Assembly: GCA_035578175.1 (NCBI GenBank)
Contig: JAQMRL010000021.1
Span: forward strand, 1,932,323-1,996,322
Source of the DNA: Catonia carolina
Taxonomy: Eukaryota; Arthropoda; Insecta; Hemiptera; Achilidae
Direction: 5' to 3'
Length of the DNA stretch: 64,000 bases
The position numbers and the translations under genes were made by a program. Under the pieces are notes generated by a model that was not told where the DNA came from, did no database searches, and saw nothing but the letters and a program-made list of their open reading frames with translations. Shown one piece after another: positions 10,999-22,479 of this stretch; within the stretch, counting starts at the first letter, position 1; every line of letters starts with the position of its first letter.

Positions 10999-11047
10999 AT
11001 TTTTACAACAAGAAGTGCAATTAATTTAACACTTCACCTGCCTGTAA
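10599..11047 (-). mobile_element. R393 retroposon split by a Helentron tail
   Basis: Pieces 10599-10910 and about 10999-11047 join into a nearly full R393. An 88-bp Helentron 3' terminus lies between them. The MNLKVKVSFAEWKICAFQ frame is open. Simple one-way nesting does not explain this order. Confidence 0.6.
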
Positions 11048-11295
11048 TTATGGACGATATAATAAAATAAAAAAATGTATTTAATGATATTACAATAAAC
11101 TACAGAAAAACAAAGAAGCAAACATAATAATACTTTGTAAAGTATTTAATTTTATGGTCCATAAAGTAGAACAAAATACATAAGTAACTAACAATCAACC
11201 CGACTTAAATAGTAAACAACACTACTAAGTATCTTATCTTAAGATACAACACTGCAAACTTACCGCTACAACATCAATTTTATTAAAATAAACAA

Positions 11296-11328
<33 letters not shown>

Positions 11329-11330
11329 AA
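11048..11330. repeat. AT-rich gap ending in (AAT)n microsatellite
   Basis: Low-complexity sequence. About nine AAT units at 11297-11326 directly abut the 3' end of the next Helentron. Confidence 0.6.
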
Positions 11331-12381
<1,051 letters not shown>

Positions 12382-12564
12382 TTAAATACTCAATTAAAAA
12401 TAACATACTCATGTTTTTGCATTATCCTTGGAATGATCTAATTAAACAAGTTGGATACTACAGCCGGATGAATATTTGTGAATTTTCGCACGCGTTAATT
12501 GTCATAAGACAATTCATTAATATTTATGAACGTAAGTTTATTAAAAAAGTGTAATTTACTCTTA

Positions 12565-12625
12565 AAAATCTGGTGGGAAACATTCAAAAAACATTCTCTT
12601 GCCAATGTAAATTAAAATTATATAA
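12565..12625 (-). mobile_element. Helentron 3' terminal fragment
   Basis: AAATCTGGTGGGAAACATTC followed by ATTCTCTTGCCAATG. Only the last 60 bp of the element survive. Confidence 0.6.
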
Positions 12626-12661
12626 CTTGGTAAAATACGATACAATGAAATTACAATACAA

Positions 12662-12809
12662 ATTGGGTTCGATTCCCACTCAGGCACGGCATATTTTCAT
12701 ACGTTACAAAAAATCATTTCATCCTCCATTGTACAATAGTTACACCCCAACGTCGTCGCTAATGACCGTTGTAGTTGATGCGACGTTAAATAAATAAATT
12801 AAAAAAAAA
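12662..12809 (+). mobile_element. tRNA-derived SINE2, 5'-truncated at the B box (tail type b)
   Basis: Begins at GGGTTCGATTCCC and continues CACGGCATATTTTCATACG. The tail contains CGTCGTCGCTAATGACC, GTTGATGCGACGTTAAATAA and poly-A. It has the same body as the 8.3-kb copy but the other tail. Confidence 0.75.
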
Positions 12810-12831
12810 CAATATGAAATTACTTTCTTAC

Positions 12832-12945
12832 TGTCACCATCGGAACCTTTGATTAAGTACTGTGCTGCCGGCTTTCAAAGCTTCCGACAGAAAGAGCCGC
12901 CAACAGTTCCGAGAAGAGTGGCTTGTGGCGGCGTACCGACAGAGG
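12832..12945 (+). mobile_element. LTR fragment related to the two solo LTRs
   Basis: TGTCACCATCGG at the start and GGCGGCGTACCGACAGAGG near the end match the 5' third of the solo LTR at 5174-5790. Truncated against the next Helentron. Confidence 0.55.
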
Positions 12946-13759
12946 CCGCAATCTTAAAAAAAAAAATTTTCTAAGAGAGAACAGCCTCCCAAACAACAAT
13001 TTCAACAGACATGGCGCCTACCCTATCTTGCAGAGCACAAACAATGTAGTGAATGAGGCAATTTTTTAAAAAAATCGCAAGAGCCATTTTTAGGAAAATT
13101 GCAAAAAATTGAAAAATTACACGAATAATCTACTAACTGATAATAATAATAACTGATAATAATCTCCGGTTGACTGATTTTGATGAAAATATTTGTGTCG
13201 GATCCTCAAGTGGTACCTAACTTAAGTTTGAAGTTTCAACTTCGTACGATGTTATGTTCTAGAGATATTCTGTTCACACACACTAAGACCAATCACTAAA
13301 AACATGTTTTTTGCGTTCCAAGGGTCTGAATCGGGTTGGTCTAGAGGTGAAGTCGTCGCCAAAATCAGCTGTTTAACAGCTGACTTTTGGAGACGAAGGT
13401 TCCTGGTTCAAATCCTAGTAAAGGTAGTTGTCTACTTTTATACGGATTTGAATACTAGACAGTGGTTACCGGTGTACTTTGATGGTTGGGGTTCAATTAA
13501 CAATACTCTCTCAGGAGTGGTCGGCCTGGGTCTAACTACAAAACTACACCTCATTTACACGTCATACACATTATCCTCATCTCATTGGGTCATGGGGTTG
13601 CTTATTGTTCTAAATTGAACAGTTTGCAACGTCCACACATTAGGAATTTTAAAAAAAGGGGTCTGAAAACGTGTAGATCCGGTGAAAACTCGATTTCTTA
13701 AAATCGACATGAAAACAATACTTTCCTTTTTATTTATATTGATATAGGCAAGAGAAAGT
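12946..13759 (-). mobile_element. Helentron-like element, 5' part, interrupted by SINE1
   Basis: Pieces 12946-13330 and 13650-13759. The 3' half is missing (truncated against the LTR fragment). It ends normally at GGCAAGAGAAAGT. The microsatellite is nearly lost (CACACACAC only). Confidence 0.7.
13331..13649 (+). mobile_element. SINE1, full length, inside a Helentron
   Basis: A box TTGGTCTAGAGG, B box GGTTCAAATCC. The flanks GGGTCTGAA on both sides form a 9-bp TSD within the Helentron. Confidence 0.85.
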
Positions 13760-13872
13760 AAAAAAATCTATAAAAGTAAGTTATCATATGATTTGGTGTT
13801 TGTTTCGGTCCTTTACTATTGTTCAAAGAAATTGTCATTAGAGACATCTGAGAAGATGGGCGTTGCACAGTG

Positions 13873-13948
<76 letters not shown>

Positions 13949-14351
13949 GAGCAGCGATGCTGCAGGATGAGTAGAGCTGGAAGTTGGTCGCTGAGTTTGC
14001 GGTGAGGGTGGTCGGGAGACTGCGGTGGGAGGGACATAAACAGATCAGCTGGATTGCTCTCTCCCACAGTGAATCAATCCTGTCCCGATCTTAGTAGGAA
14101 AGGTAGGCACACTAATTTCCTGAGCTGGTGATGAAAGAGCTGAATGAAAGTTAGAGAGTGAGTGTAGGTCAGTGACAGCGAGAGGGGAATTAGGCTACGG
14201 TTCCCTTCCACGCCCCGCTGACATTTCCCTTGTAGTATTATATAAACAGTTCCGAGGGAGGTGGAGGGTTGTTTTCTGATGTCGGATCAAGTGGCCAGGC
14301 GGCGGGTTTTTGTTTGGTAGGCGGTTGCGGCCTCCTTGAGGCTGGACGAGC
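13760..14351. promoter_or_regulatory. GC-richer low-copy island with (GA)n tract and TATA-like box
   Basis: About 590 bp, visibly richer in G and C than its surroundings and with no match elsewhere in the window. (GA)n runs occupy about 13874-13943. A TATA-like TATTATATAAACAG is at about 14236-14250, followed by a G-rich stretch. No confident exon or splice site pair was found. It could be a promoter/5' UTR, an old TE, or neither; the regulatory label is inference. Confidence 0.25.
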
Positions 14352-14617
14352 TTAACAGCAGATTTTCGGAGACGAAGGTTCCTGGTTCAAATTCAAATTC
14401 AAAGGTAGTTACTTTTATACGGATTTGAATACTAGACAGTGGTTACCGGTGTACTTTGATGGTTGGGGTTTAATTAACCATATTCTCTCAGGAATTGTCG
14501 GCCTGGGCCTGTACAAGACTACACCTGATTTACACGTCATACACATCATCCTCATCTCATTGGGTCGCTTATTGTTTTAAATTGAACAGATTGCAACGTA
14601 CACAAATTAGGAATTTA
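14352..14617 (+). mobile_element. SINE1, 5'-truncated
   Basis: Lacks the A box; starts at TTAACAGCAGATTTTCGGAG, keeps the B box GGTTCAAATTC (followed by a small ATTCAA duplication) and runs to the AAATTAGGAATTTAAAAAA end. Confidence 0.75.
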
Positions 14618-15539
14618 AAAAATATGAGTTTTTCTCGCCGTTTCGGATTAAAAAAAAAAATCGTCATTAGAAATTTCCTACATCGTTGTTTGATTCCATC
14701 AATTCTTGAATTTCTAAAAGAAAACTAATTTTTATAACAAAAAAGTAATAGTCCAACTGTAATTTTTTTATTGTACCAAGATAATAATTATAAGAATATT
14801 TAATAATTAAGTTTAAAAAAGTATTGTGTACGCCGTAATGACAACCGGTGGCAATTGATCTGTCGTTATTAAATAAATTAATATAATTTAATAGTAGCAT
14901 GTACTTTTATTATTAAGACAGCTTTATGGAACGGTACATATTGTGTACCCACATGAAAACTATATAGCTGTCTTTATCACATGTATTTGTATCTTACTCT
15001 TACAACAATCTTTCATCTCTTTCTGTCGATTTCATTATCCTTTGTTCTTTTACCGACAAGGTACTATAATAATGCCTACCTTACGTGTCAACAAATCAGA
15101 TGTTTTGTTGCATTACATTACATTGTTCTCCCTTAACGATACCTCATTTTCTGTCATTTTTCTACAACAGATGTTCCTCACTCATTTGAGTTTAACATTT
15201 TTATTTTTTATGATGCTCTTTAGTTGTATGGAAAAATCAGAAATCTGTTGCAATTTTGTGTTCTTGTATGTAAGTTACTACAAGAGGAGATAGGTATATT
15301 AAACTGTAATTTTGTATTAAAATCTCCTAAGTACTAAAATTACATTTTGTTACTTTTTGTTCTATTATAAATTTATGATGAAGTTTATTGACCTTTGAAT
15401 TATCGTTCGCAAAACATTGTCTGTTGTTCTACGTCCAATAAATAGATACATAATTAATAAATAAATTACGATTTAAATAACTTGATATATTAATTTAAAT
15501 TTATTTATATTCTCATTACGTTACAAAATCATTACAATA
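14618..15539. other. Unassigned AT-rich low-copy sequence, 920 bp
   Basis: A 116-codon plus-strand frame at 14943-15293 is rich in F, L, I and S, as expected of random AT-rich DNA, with no motif or splice context. No repeat match in the window. Confidence 0.35.
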
Positions 15540-16043
15540 AAGTAGAATCTCAGTAATCCGGCCTGTTCGGGACCGAGAGGATGGCGAATCACTGAAAATA
15601 TCGGATTACTGGATGTGTTGGAATTTTTGAACTTTAAATTATAAATTTAAACAAAAAATGAATATGCATTGATTTCTATGTGATTTTAAATTGAATTAAG
15701 TAATTAAAAAAGGTTTGCTCAGTACTTGTGTAGTAATTGTAGTAAAAATAATTATCGGTTATTGAGATCGGCTAGTGTGGTGTGGGGGTGCTCCTGTTCT
15801 GAATTTTGGATAAAAAACTAAAAATTATTCCGTTTAACAATAATTAAGATTTGCTTATTCATTTCTTTAATCAAATCCTAAACATACATGTTATATTAAA
15901 TCCGCCGTAATTAGGTCGAGTTGATTTCCCAAATTCAATTTAAATTTTTTACCAAAATCTGTACTGGGTGAGGTTTCATACTTTTAGGTCTAATATTTTA
16001 AGTGCCGGATTATTGGAGGTGCCGGACTACCGAGATTCTACAG
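15540..16043. mobile_element. Tigger/pogo-type MITE
   Basis: Terminal inverted repeats AGTAGAATCTCAGTAATCCGG and CCGGACTACCGAGATTCTAC, flanked by TA. Length about 504 bp with no coding remnant. The TIRs resemble those of the larger Tigger-like element at 54378-55308. Confidence 0.7.
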
Positions 16044-16069
16044 TACAATGTAAATTTTATTAATTATTA

Positions 16070-16542
16070 TGTCACCGCCACCCCTTTCTAATTAATCATT
16101 TACTGTGTTGCCGGCCTTTGTCGGCGCGGTAGGCCCTTTAGCGGCGCACCGACAAACCTTTCGGCTCCGCATCGACAGAGGCCTTTGTCATCAAGGCCAA
16201 GCCAGTAGCCGCTCTCTACCACAGCGCTCTCGGCGACCATATAAAGGGCGCTGCACTGAGCCGGGCGATTCAATTCCGATCAAGACTCCGAGGGATTCAC
16301 TTCGAACCAGACAGCAGACAAGACGTCCACCACGGCACACGGCTGCTGGACTCCAGCGAAGACTAATCGACGACCCCGCAAGAGAGAAGATGATGCTTCA
16401 GCTCGCCGACCCGTCACCGTAAGCCGTCGACCGGACCGTCATCGCCCGCCGACGCTTCTCCAAGACGACCACCGCTTAAACGGCCCTTTTTAGGGCCACA
16501 AAAAAAATAAGGTTTGCCACTTAATGTCGCCATCCGGTGACA
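16070..16542 (+). mobile_element. Solo LTR, second copy
   Basis: 473 bp from TGTCACCG to CGGTGACA, with TATAAAG at 16240-16246, a CCGAC-rich centre and a terminal hairpin AACGGCCCTTTTTAGGGCC. Shorter than the copy at 5174 through internal indels. Flanks ATTA/ATAA may be a 4-bp TSD with one mismatch. No internal retrotransposon sequence adjoins. Confidence 0.7.
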
Positions 16543-16559
16543 ATAACTCAAAAAATTGT

Positions 16560-17055
16560 TCACGCTAAAAAAACATTTGAAATGAAAAACAGCTTACTGA
16601 CAGCAAACATTGATTTACGGATTAGGAAAAGTTTCTTAAACCATTATATTTGGAGTATAGCATTATACGGGAGTGAAACATGGGTGATAGGAGCTGTAGA
16701 AAAGTAGGGGGTAGAAGCTTTTGAAATGTGGTGTTATAGGAAAATGTTAAAGATTAGGTGAGTGGACAAAATAAAAAATTTAGAGGTTCTTAGGCGAGTG
16801 GATGAAAAAAGAAATATATGGAAGCATTTTACCAAAAGAAAAGGGATAGGCTAGTATGGCATATCTTAAGACATCCAGGTATTGGGCTATCGATAATGCA
16901 GGGAGTAAATTGTAGGGGGAGGCAAAGGTTAGAATATATAAAGCAAATTACAAAAGATGTAGGGTGTTACAGCTATGTAGATATGAAACGACTTCCACAA
17001 GATAAAACAGCTTGGAGAACTGCATCAAACCAGTCGAAAGACTGATGACAAAAAA
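16560..17055 (+). pseudogene. RTE-like LINE reverse transcriptase C-terminal remnant
   Basis: The first frame reads LNHYIWSIALYGSETWVIGA, then VEAFEMWCYRKMLKI and LEVLRRVDEKRNIW. A frameshift near 16845 moves to HILRHPGIGLS, GRQRLEYIKQITKDVGC and DMKRLPQDKTAWRTASNQSKD, which then stops. This is the post-RT tail of the widespread 'endonuclease-reverse transcriptase' LINEs (RTE assignment from memory). Two in-frame stops and one shift show it is dead. It ends ACTGATGACAAAAAAAA, a normal LINE 3' end. A close relative is split at 41691/43020. Confidence 0.8.
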
Positions 17056-17153
17056 AATCTTTTATGAGCTAAACTAAACAGTTCTGTTTTTTTATAACAC
17101 TCAATGAAGGAGGGACTGTACTTTATATCCCACCAATGTTAAATTTGTTATTT

Positions 17154-17338
17154 TTAGTGTCCTGAAGGAGGTGAGAGAAGATGACTTCCAGCACTGTTTC
17201 CAACAGTGGAAAATTCGAATGGAGTGTTGTAGAAATAAAGAAGGAGTGTATATTGAAGGTGACAATACGAGATTATGTATAAAATAAAAATAACATTTTT
17301 TTATAACGTCAGTCTCGTTATTTAATAGCCAAACCTCG
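17154..17338 (+). pseudogene. Mariner 3'-end fragment
   Basis: Encodes a mariner C-terminus (DDFQHCFQQWKIRMECC, EGVYIEGDN, stop) followed by the inverted repeat ...TATTTAATAGCCAAACCTCG and TA. Same family as the rearranged mariners at 7606 and 35985. Only the right end is present. Confidence 0.7.
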
Positions 17339-17436
17339 TATATCAATTAAAAGTAAAATAAATAAATAAATAAGGTGTCTGATAAATGGTTAAATGAAAT
17401 AAATAGATTAAATGATTAAATGATAAAAAATTACTA

Positions 17437-17904
17437 ATGGCAGCTTATCATGGCCTCATTCTGTCCCATATCCGTTATGGTATTTTAGTATGGGGTAATT
17501 CTAGCATGGGTAATATGAATAGGGTTTTTAAAATTCAAAAGAAAGCTATTAGGTGTATGGTGGGAGCTAACCAGCTAACCTCATGCAGGCCACTATTTAA
17601 GGAGCTTAAATTGCTTATAGTTCCCTGTCTCTACATTTTTGAGGTGATTATGTATGTTAGGCAAAATAATTTTATGCAGAATTTCAATGTTCACAATCAT
17701 AACACGAGAAACAGGAATGATTATTATGTGGCTAATCACTCCACAAAATTGTTTGAACAAAAACCTACTTATGCAGGGAGAAAATTCTTAAATAAATTAC
17801 CCCAATCTTTAAAGTGTTGTGAGGATTTGAAGTCCTTTAAAAAAAATCTGAAAAATTACTTGATCGGTGAAACTTTTTATAGCATACAAGAATTTCTTTC
17901 TTGA
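17437..17904 (+). pseudogene. LINE reverse transcriptase C-terminal fragment with open frame
   Basis: A 155-codon open frame containing SHIRYGILVWGNSS, VFKIQKKAIRCMVGA, SCRPLFKELKLLIVPCLYIF, HNTRNRNDYY and a terminal SLKSFKKNLKNYL-like region ending YSIQEFLS. This pattern is typical of the region after the RT fingers/palm in non-LTR retrotransposons of the Jockey/CR1 superfamily; the clade is uncertain. RT catalytic motifs are absent because the copy is 5'-truncated. The intact frame suggests a fairly recent insertion; it is not a host gene. Confidence 0.75.
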
Positions 17905-17989
17905 TAGTAGTGATACATAGTGTGTTTCTTATACGTATTTCAGGTGTTATATCTGACGACATGTCCTATACTCCTCCTGCAGTCTCCAG

Positions 17990-18270
17990 GGCGCAAAAAA
18001 AAAATGGTTTAAAGATGTCAGAAAGGATATCGATAAAACCGAAATAAACCAAGAAACAGTAATGAACCGAACTAAATTCACACATCAAATTACTAACTTT
18101 TCAGATCTTCGTTTTTCTACGAGAAGAAAAAACAGAACACCGGGTGGACGTAAGAAAAGAGAAAAACCTACAGTGAACAAATGTTGAGAATAAATCTGTA
18201 CCAAAACGAACTTTGAAAAACGTTGAAAGTCACGTCACCCGATTAAAAGTCCTTATTAGACGGAGGGGGG
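17990..18270 (+). pseudogene. LINE C-terminal tail remnant
   Basis: Frame KKWFKDVRKDIDKTEINQE, NRTKFTHQITNF, with the basic tail broken by a frameshift near 18110. It aligns by eye with the minus-strand LINE end at 33297-33895 (WLKGVMRDMEEIGIDEE, NRATFREAV) and with 48575-48830, including the shared 3' stretch AAAGTCACGTCAC. All three are fragments of one LINE family. Confidence 0.6.
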
Positions 18271-18543
18271 AGAAACCTTTCTATTTTATTAAAATACGAA
18301 ACAAGATATATCAATTAAAAGCAAAAAAATAAAAAATAAATTAAAATACAAAAAGAAAACAAATAACATTAATAATACAAGTAGCGGTAATACAACAGAA
18401 ACAATACAATACAAATAGGTAGGCTAAGTATTTCATTACAGGACTGGAATAAATAATAAATTTCAAAAATAAAAATTAATAGCTCAATTTAAATAAATTG
18501 TTTTTGAACGGTAGCTGTAATACAATATGTCTATATAGAAATA

Positions 18544-19981
18544 CAGGGTGATTCAAAACTATACGGCAATCTCTTGGGATCTCATTCTATAGCTAAATAT
18601 TAGAAAAAAGTTCATATAAACATATGCCTGAAAACGCTTAGTTAGCGAGTTACGGCTAGGGAAAAATTTCACCTAGAACTCTGTACCATCGGTGAAGTAA
18701 GGCCGTATAAAAATGTTAAAGGTAGTTACAAAGAAACAAATACGATTGTTACTTATGTTTTTTAATCTGAAAAATTGAATAAAATTGGTTCCAGAGCTGT
18801 AAATGCAATACTTTCAGAGATATCCTACATAAAACACAAGAATTGATGCAAAGAAATAACGCATTTTTGTGTTTAACGTAAGATTACTTCCATAATGATA
18901 AATGAAGGTGTATTTTTTCTTAAATAAATTTGTAGAAAATTTAATTCTGAGAAGATTCATGTAGATTACTCAGGAAAAAAATGAATAATAAATATTGAAA
19001 TTTCACTATATTTAACATCAAAACAGACACACATAAAACGCACATTCTTAACTACATAACATATTGACCCACCAGGTTGGTCTAGAGGTAAAGTCATCGC
19101 CAAAATCAGCTGTTTAACAGCTGATTTTCAGAGACGAAGGTTCCTGGTTCGAATCCTAGTAAAGGTAGTTACTTTTATACGGATTTGAATGGTAGACAGT
19201 GGTTACTGGTGTACTTTGATGGTTGGGGTTCAATTAACTATACTCTCTCAGGAATGGTCGACCTGAGTCTGTACAAGACTACACCTCATTTACACGTCAT
19301 ACACATCATCCTCATGTCATTGGGTCATGGGGTTGCTTATTGTTCTGAATTGAACAGATTGCAACGTACACAAATTAGGAATTAAAAAATAAATAACATA
19401 TTTGGTTGGGAGTAACAGCTGATCATTGCCAGCTGTTACTCCCAACCTACATATTAATTATTATTTTATGCAGTTAAAAATGTGCGTTTTATGTGCGTTT
19501 ATTTTGATTTTAAATAAAGCGAAATTTCAATATCTCTTATTAATTTTTTCCTGAGTAATCCACATGAATCTTCTCAGAATTAAATTTTCTGCAAATTTAT
19601 TTAAGAAAAAATACACTTTTATTTACCATTTATGGAAGTAATCTTACGTTAAACAAAAAATGTGTTATTTCTTTGCACCAATTCTTGTGTTTTTTGTAAC
19701 ATATCTCTGAAAGCATTGCATTTACAGCTCTGGAACGAATTTTATTCAGTTTTTCAGATTAAAAAACATAAGAAACAATCGTATATGTTTATTTGTAACT
19801 ACGTTTAACATTTTTATACGGCCTTATTTCACCGATGGTACAGAGTTCTTTATGAAATTTTTCGCTAGCCGTAACTCGCTAACTAAGCGTTTTCAGGCAT
19901 ATGTTTATATGAACTTTTTTTCTTATTTTTAGCTGTAGAATGAGATACTAAGAGATTGCCGTATAGTTTTGAATCACCCTG
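18544..19981. mobile_element. Foldback MITE1, complete, with SINE1 in one arm
   Basis: Begins CAGGGTGATTCAAAACTAT and ends with its complement, flanked by TA on both sides. The two arms are inverted copies over roughly 550 bp each, meeting at an 18-bp perfect stem (19404-19421 with 19430-19447) and an 8-nt loop ATCATTGC. SINE1 (19066-19392) sits in the left arm. No transposase. TA target and TIR start suggest Tc1/mariner-type mobilisation (inference). Confidence 0.8.
19066..19392 (+). mobile_element. SINE1, full length, in foldback MITE1
   Basis: A box TTGGTCTAGAGG, B box GGTTCGAATCC. The 10-bp TSD ATAACATATT lies on both sides. This copy retains the canonical TTCGA of a tRNA B box, so it may be relatively young. 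Confidence 0.85.
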
Positions 19982-20278
19982 TATACCCGTGGAATAAAAT
20001 ATCGATATATCGAAAGTATATGTTATAGTAACATTTCATTAGTAATAGGAACGCGTGGTCGTTACTTATTTACTAACATAGAAAATATCTTGGACTAACT
20101 TTATTGTATATTGGTGCTGGCTATTAGTACAACTAACTATATTACCAGAGAGAGAGATAGAGAGAGAGAGAGAGAGGTTAGGTGAAAGTTCGGTCGAAAA
20201 AGAAATCGGTTACATTTAGTTCGTTAAAAGTTAAGAATAGATCAATTGGAAACAAAACTGTATTGTTTATCAGTTATT

Positions 20279-20436
20279 TATTGAAAAATATTTTTTAACA
20301 ACTGGTGCAAAAAACCGAACTTATTATCACATCACAGAATGTTACAAAATATGTATTAGCGGGGGCTCGTACCTTCCTTCAAAAATAGATGAAGAATTGC
20401 AAAAAGCCCAAGAAAAATCTGGTGTGGAACACTCAC
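20279..20436 (+). repeat. Left member of a direct repeat flanking a SINE1 dimer
   Basis: TTGAAAAATATTTTTTAAC through GGTGCAAAAAACCGAACTTATT to AATCTGGTGTGGAACACTCAC. A diverged copy is at 20890-21080. Both include the same hAT-like GGCTCGT segment and the Helentron 3' terminus. Confidence 0.55.
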
Positions 20437-20889
20437 ATTCAAATCAGTATAAAAGTAACTACCTTTACTAGGATTTGGACCAGGAACCTTCGTCTATGTA
20501 AATCAGGTGTTAAATAGCTGACTCGTGGCGACGACTTTACCTCTAGACCAACCCGGTGGGTCGAACAAACATTCCCCTAATTTGTGTACGTTGCAATCTG
20601 TTCAATTCAGAACATTAAGCAACCCCATGACCCAATGAGATGAGGATGATGTGTATGACGTGTAAATGAGGTGTAATCTTGTACAGACTCAGGCCGACCA
20701 TTCCTGACAGAGTATGGTTAGTTGAACCCCAATCATCAAAGTACACCGGTAACCACTGTCTAGTATTCAAATCCGTATAAAAGTAACTACCTTTACTAGG
20801 ATTTCAACTAGGAACCTTCGTCTCCGAAAATCAGCTGTTAAACAGCTGATTTTGGCAACGACTTTACCACTAGACCAACCCGGTGGGTC
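20437..20889 (-). mobile_element. SINE1 dimer (5' portion plus complete unit)
   Basis: Two minus-strand SINE1 units. 20437-20563 holds only the tRNA-like head; about 20580-20889 is complete. They are joined by CGAACAAACATTCCCC, and the same joint is found in the dimer at 22480-23115. Each unit has an A box and a B box. Confidence 0.8.
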
Positions 20890-21080
20890 ATTCAAAAGTT
20901 ATATCTAACGAGCGGTGCAAAAAACTGTATTTATTTTACCACACAATGTTACAAATGCATCAGTGGCGGCTCGTGAATTCAAAAATTGGTGAAGAACTGA
21001 AAAATCCGAGAAAAACTAGTTTACAAATACATATCCAAGAGGCTCCCGAAAATAAAAAAAATCTGGTGTGAAACACTCAC
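20890..21080 (+). repeat. Right member of the direct repeat flanking the SINE1 dimer
   Basis: Diverged copy of 20279-20436 starting at ATTCAAAAGTTATATCTAAC. It includes CAGTGGCGGCTCGTGA, which looks like a hAT terminal repeat, and has about 40 bp extra before the Helentron 3' terminus. Confidence 0.5.
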
Positions 21081-21666
21081 ACAAATTTCTTTTGCCAATG
21101 CAAATAATTAAAAATATAACCTAACATTAGTAATAAAACAGGTAAACAAAAAACTAACCTCAAAAAACATAACCTTATTTTAATCAGGAGTGAAAGGCAC
21201 AAAAAGAAAATCAACCTCAGTTTGGCTTAAAAATACGGAAAATCACTCTTTCACGCTAAACTAAGCTCTGTAGAGACAAATGCTCTTAATAAAATCGTAG
21301 ATCTTTTAATTTTTTATAAATTGGATTGTATATACTTTGTAGTAAAATGCATACTATAACCGAAATCTTAAAAATCGATTTTTCACACGTTTTCGTGAGA
21401 AAAAACAGAAAATCGCTAATTACCGCTAAATTAAGCGTTATACAAAAAACATGTTTGAAACAAAAGTTGTTGGACTTTAATTCTCTACATTTTTTTTATA
21501 TAAATTTTTGCGCTAAAATGCATATTAAAACCGCAATCCTAAGGAAACAATTTTTTTACGTGAAAACTGCGTCACCAAAAATTTCAGCCAATATAATAGC
21601 GCCTACCCTTTCTTGTAGAGCATAAAAAATTTAGTACACCAGGCGATTTTAAAAAAATCGTAGGAC
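21061..21666 (-). mobile_element. Helentron-like element, 3' part
   Basis: Starts with the 3' hairpin and TTTCTTTTGCC (degraded inverse motif). Truncated at CGTAGGACCG where the foldback MITE begins. Lacks the microsatellite and 5' end. Confidence 0.7.
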
Positions 21667-22177
21667 CGAATTTAATCAAAACAGACGCACATATACGAAC
21701 ATTCTTAACTGCATAAAAAATATTAGTTAATATTTTATGTAGTTAAGAATGTGTCTGTTTTGATTTTAAATAAAGTGAAATTTCAAAATCTATTATTCAG
21801 TTTTTTCCTGAGTAATTCACATGAATCTTTTCAGAATTAAATTTTCTACAAATTTATTTAAGAAAAAATACACTTTATTTACCATTTATGGAAGTGATCT
21901 TACGTTAACACAAAAATGTGTTATTTCTTTGCACCAATTCCTGTGTTTTAGGTAAGGTATCTCTGAAAGTATTAAATTTACAGCTCTGCAACCAATTTTA
22001 TTCAATTTTTCAGATTAAAAAACATAAGAAACAATCGTATTTGCATCTTTGTAACTACGTTTAACATTTTTATACGGCCTTACTTCACCGAGGGTACAGA
22101 GTTCTAGGTTTTTTTCTTATTTTTTGCTATAGAATGAGATCCCAAGAGACCGCCGAATAGTTTTGAATCACCAGGTA
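21667..22177. mobile_element. Foldback MITE1, one arm plus short stub
   Basis: Contains the palindromic centre (AACTGCATAAAAAATATTAG / TATTTTATGTAGTT) and the full right arm to GAATCACCAGG. The left arm is reduced to about 45 bp. Confidence 0.7.
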
Positions 22178-22475
22178 TAAGAGAAACTGGCCCAACCCTT
22201 TACTTCGCATGCCAACTCACAGACTTCCTCTGCGAGCACGGAAATGGTATAAACCTAGAGAGAAGCGAGGCTTGGCAAGACCTAAAAAGAGATGTATGCC
22301 GGAACAGCCCATCGAGGCTAATCCTTGACAAATGATGATGATAATCTGAAATAAAGTATTTTTTGATATTTTTCATTCGACTTTCAATGAAACTGAAGTG
22401 CAGTAAAATTTAATGTAGGTTTAACTAGATATTTACCGAAGGGTTTTACTTCGTTTATGTTTTGTCGATAGCTAC
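22178..22475 (+). other. Possible coding remnant and unassigned sequence
   Basis: 22186-22330 is less AT-rich and has an open plus frame (RETGPTLYFACQLTDFLCEH ... LKRDVCRNSPSRLILDK, then several stops). Another frame reads LARPKKRCMPEQ. It looks like a LINE tail, but I cannot place it. Confidence 0.25.
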
Positions 22476-22479
22476 TTTT

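Noticed and set aside
14943..15293. 116-codon frame rich in Phe, Leu, Ile and Ser
   Set aside because: Composition is that of random AT-rich DNA, with no motif, no relative and no splice context.
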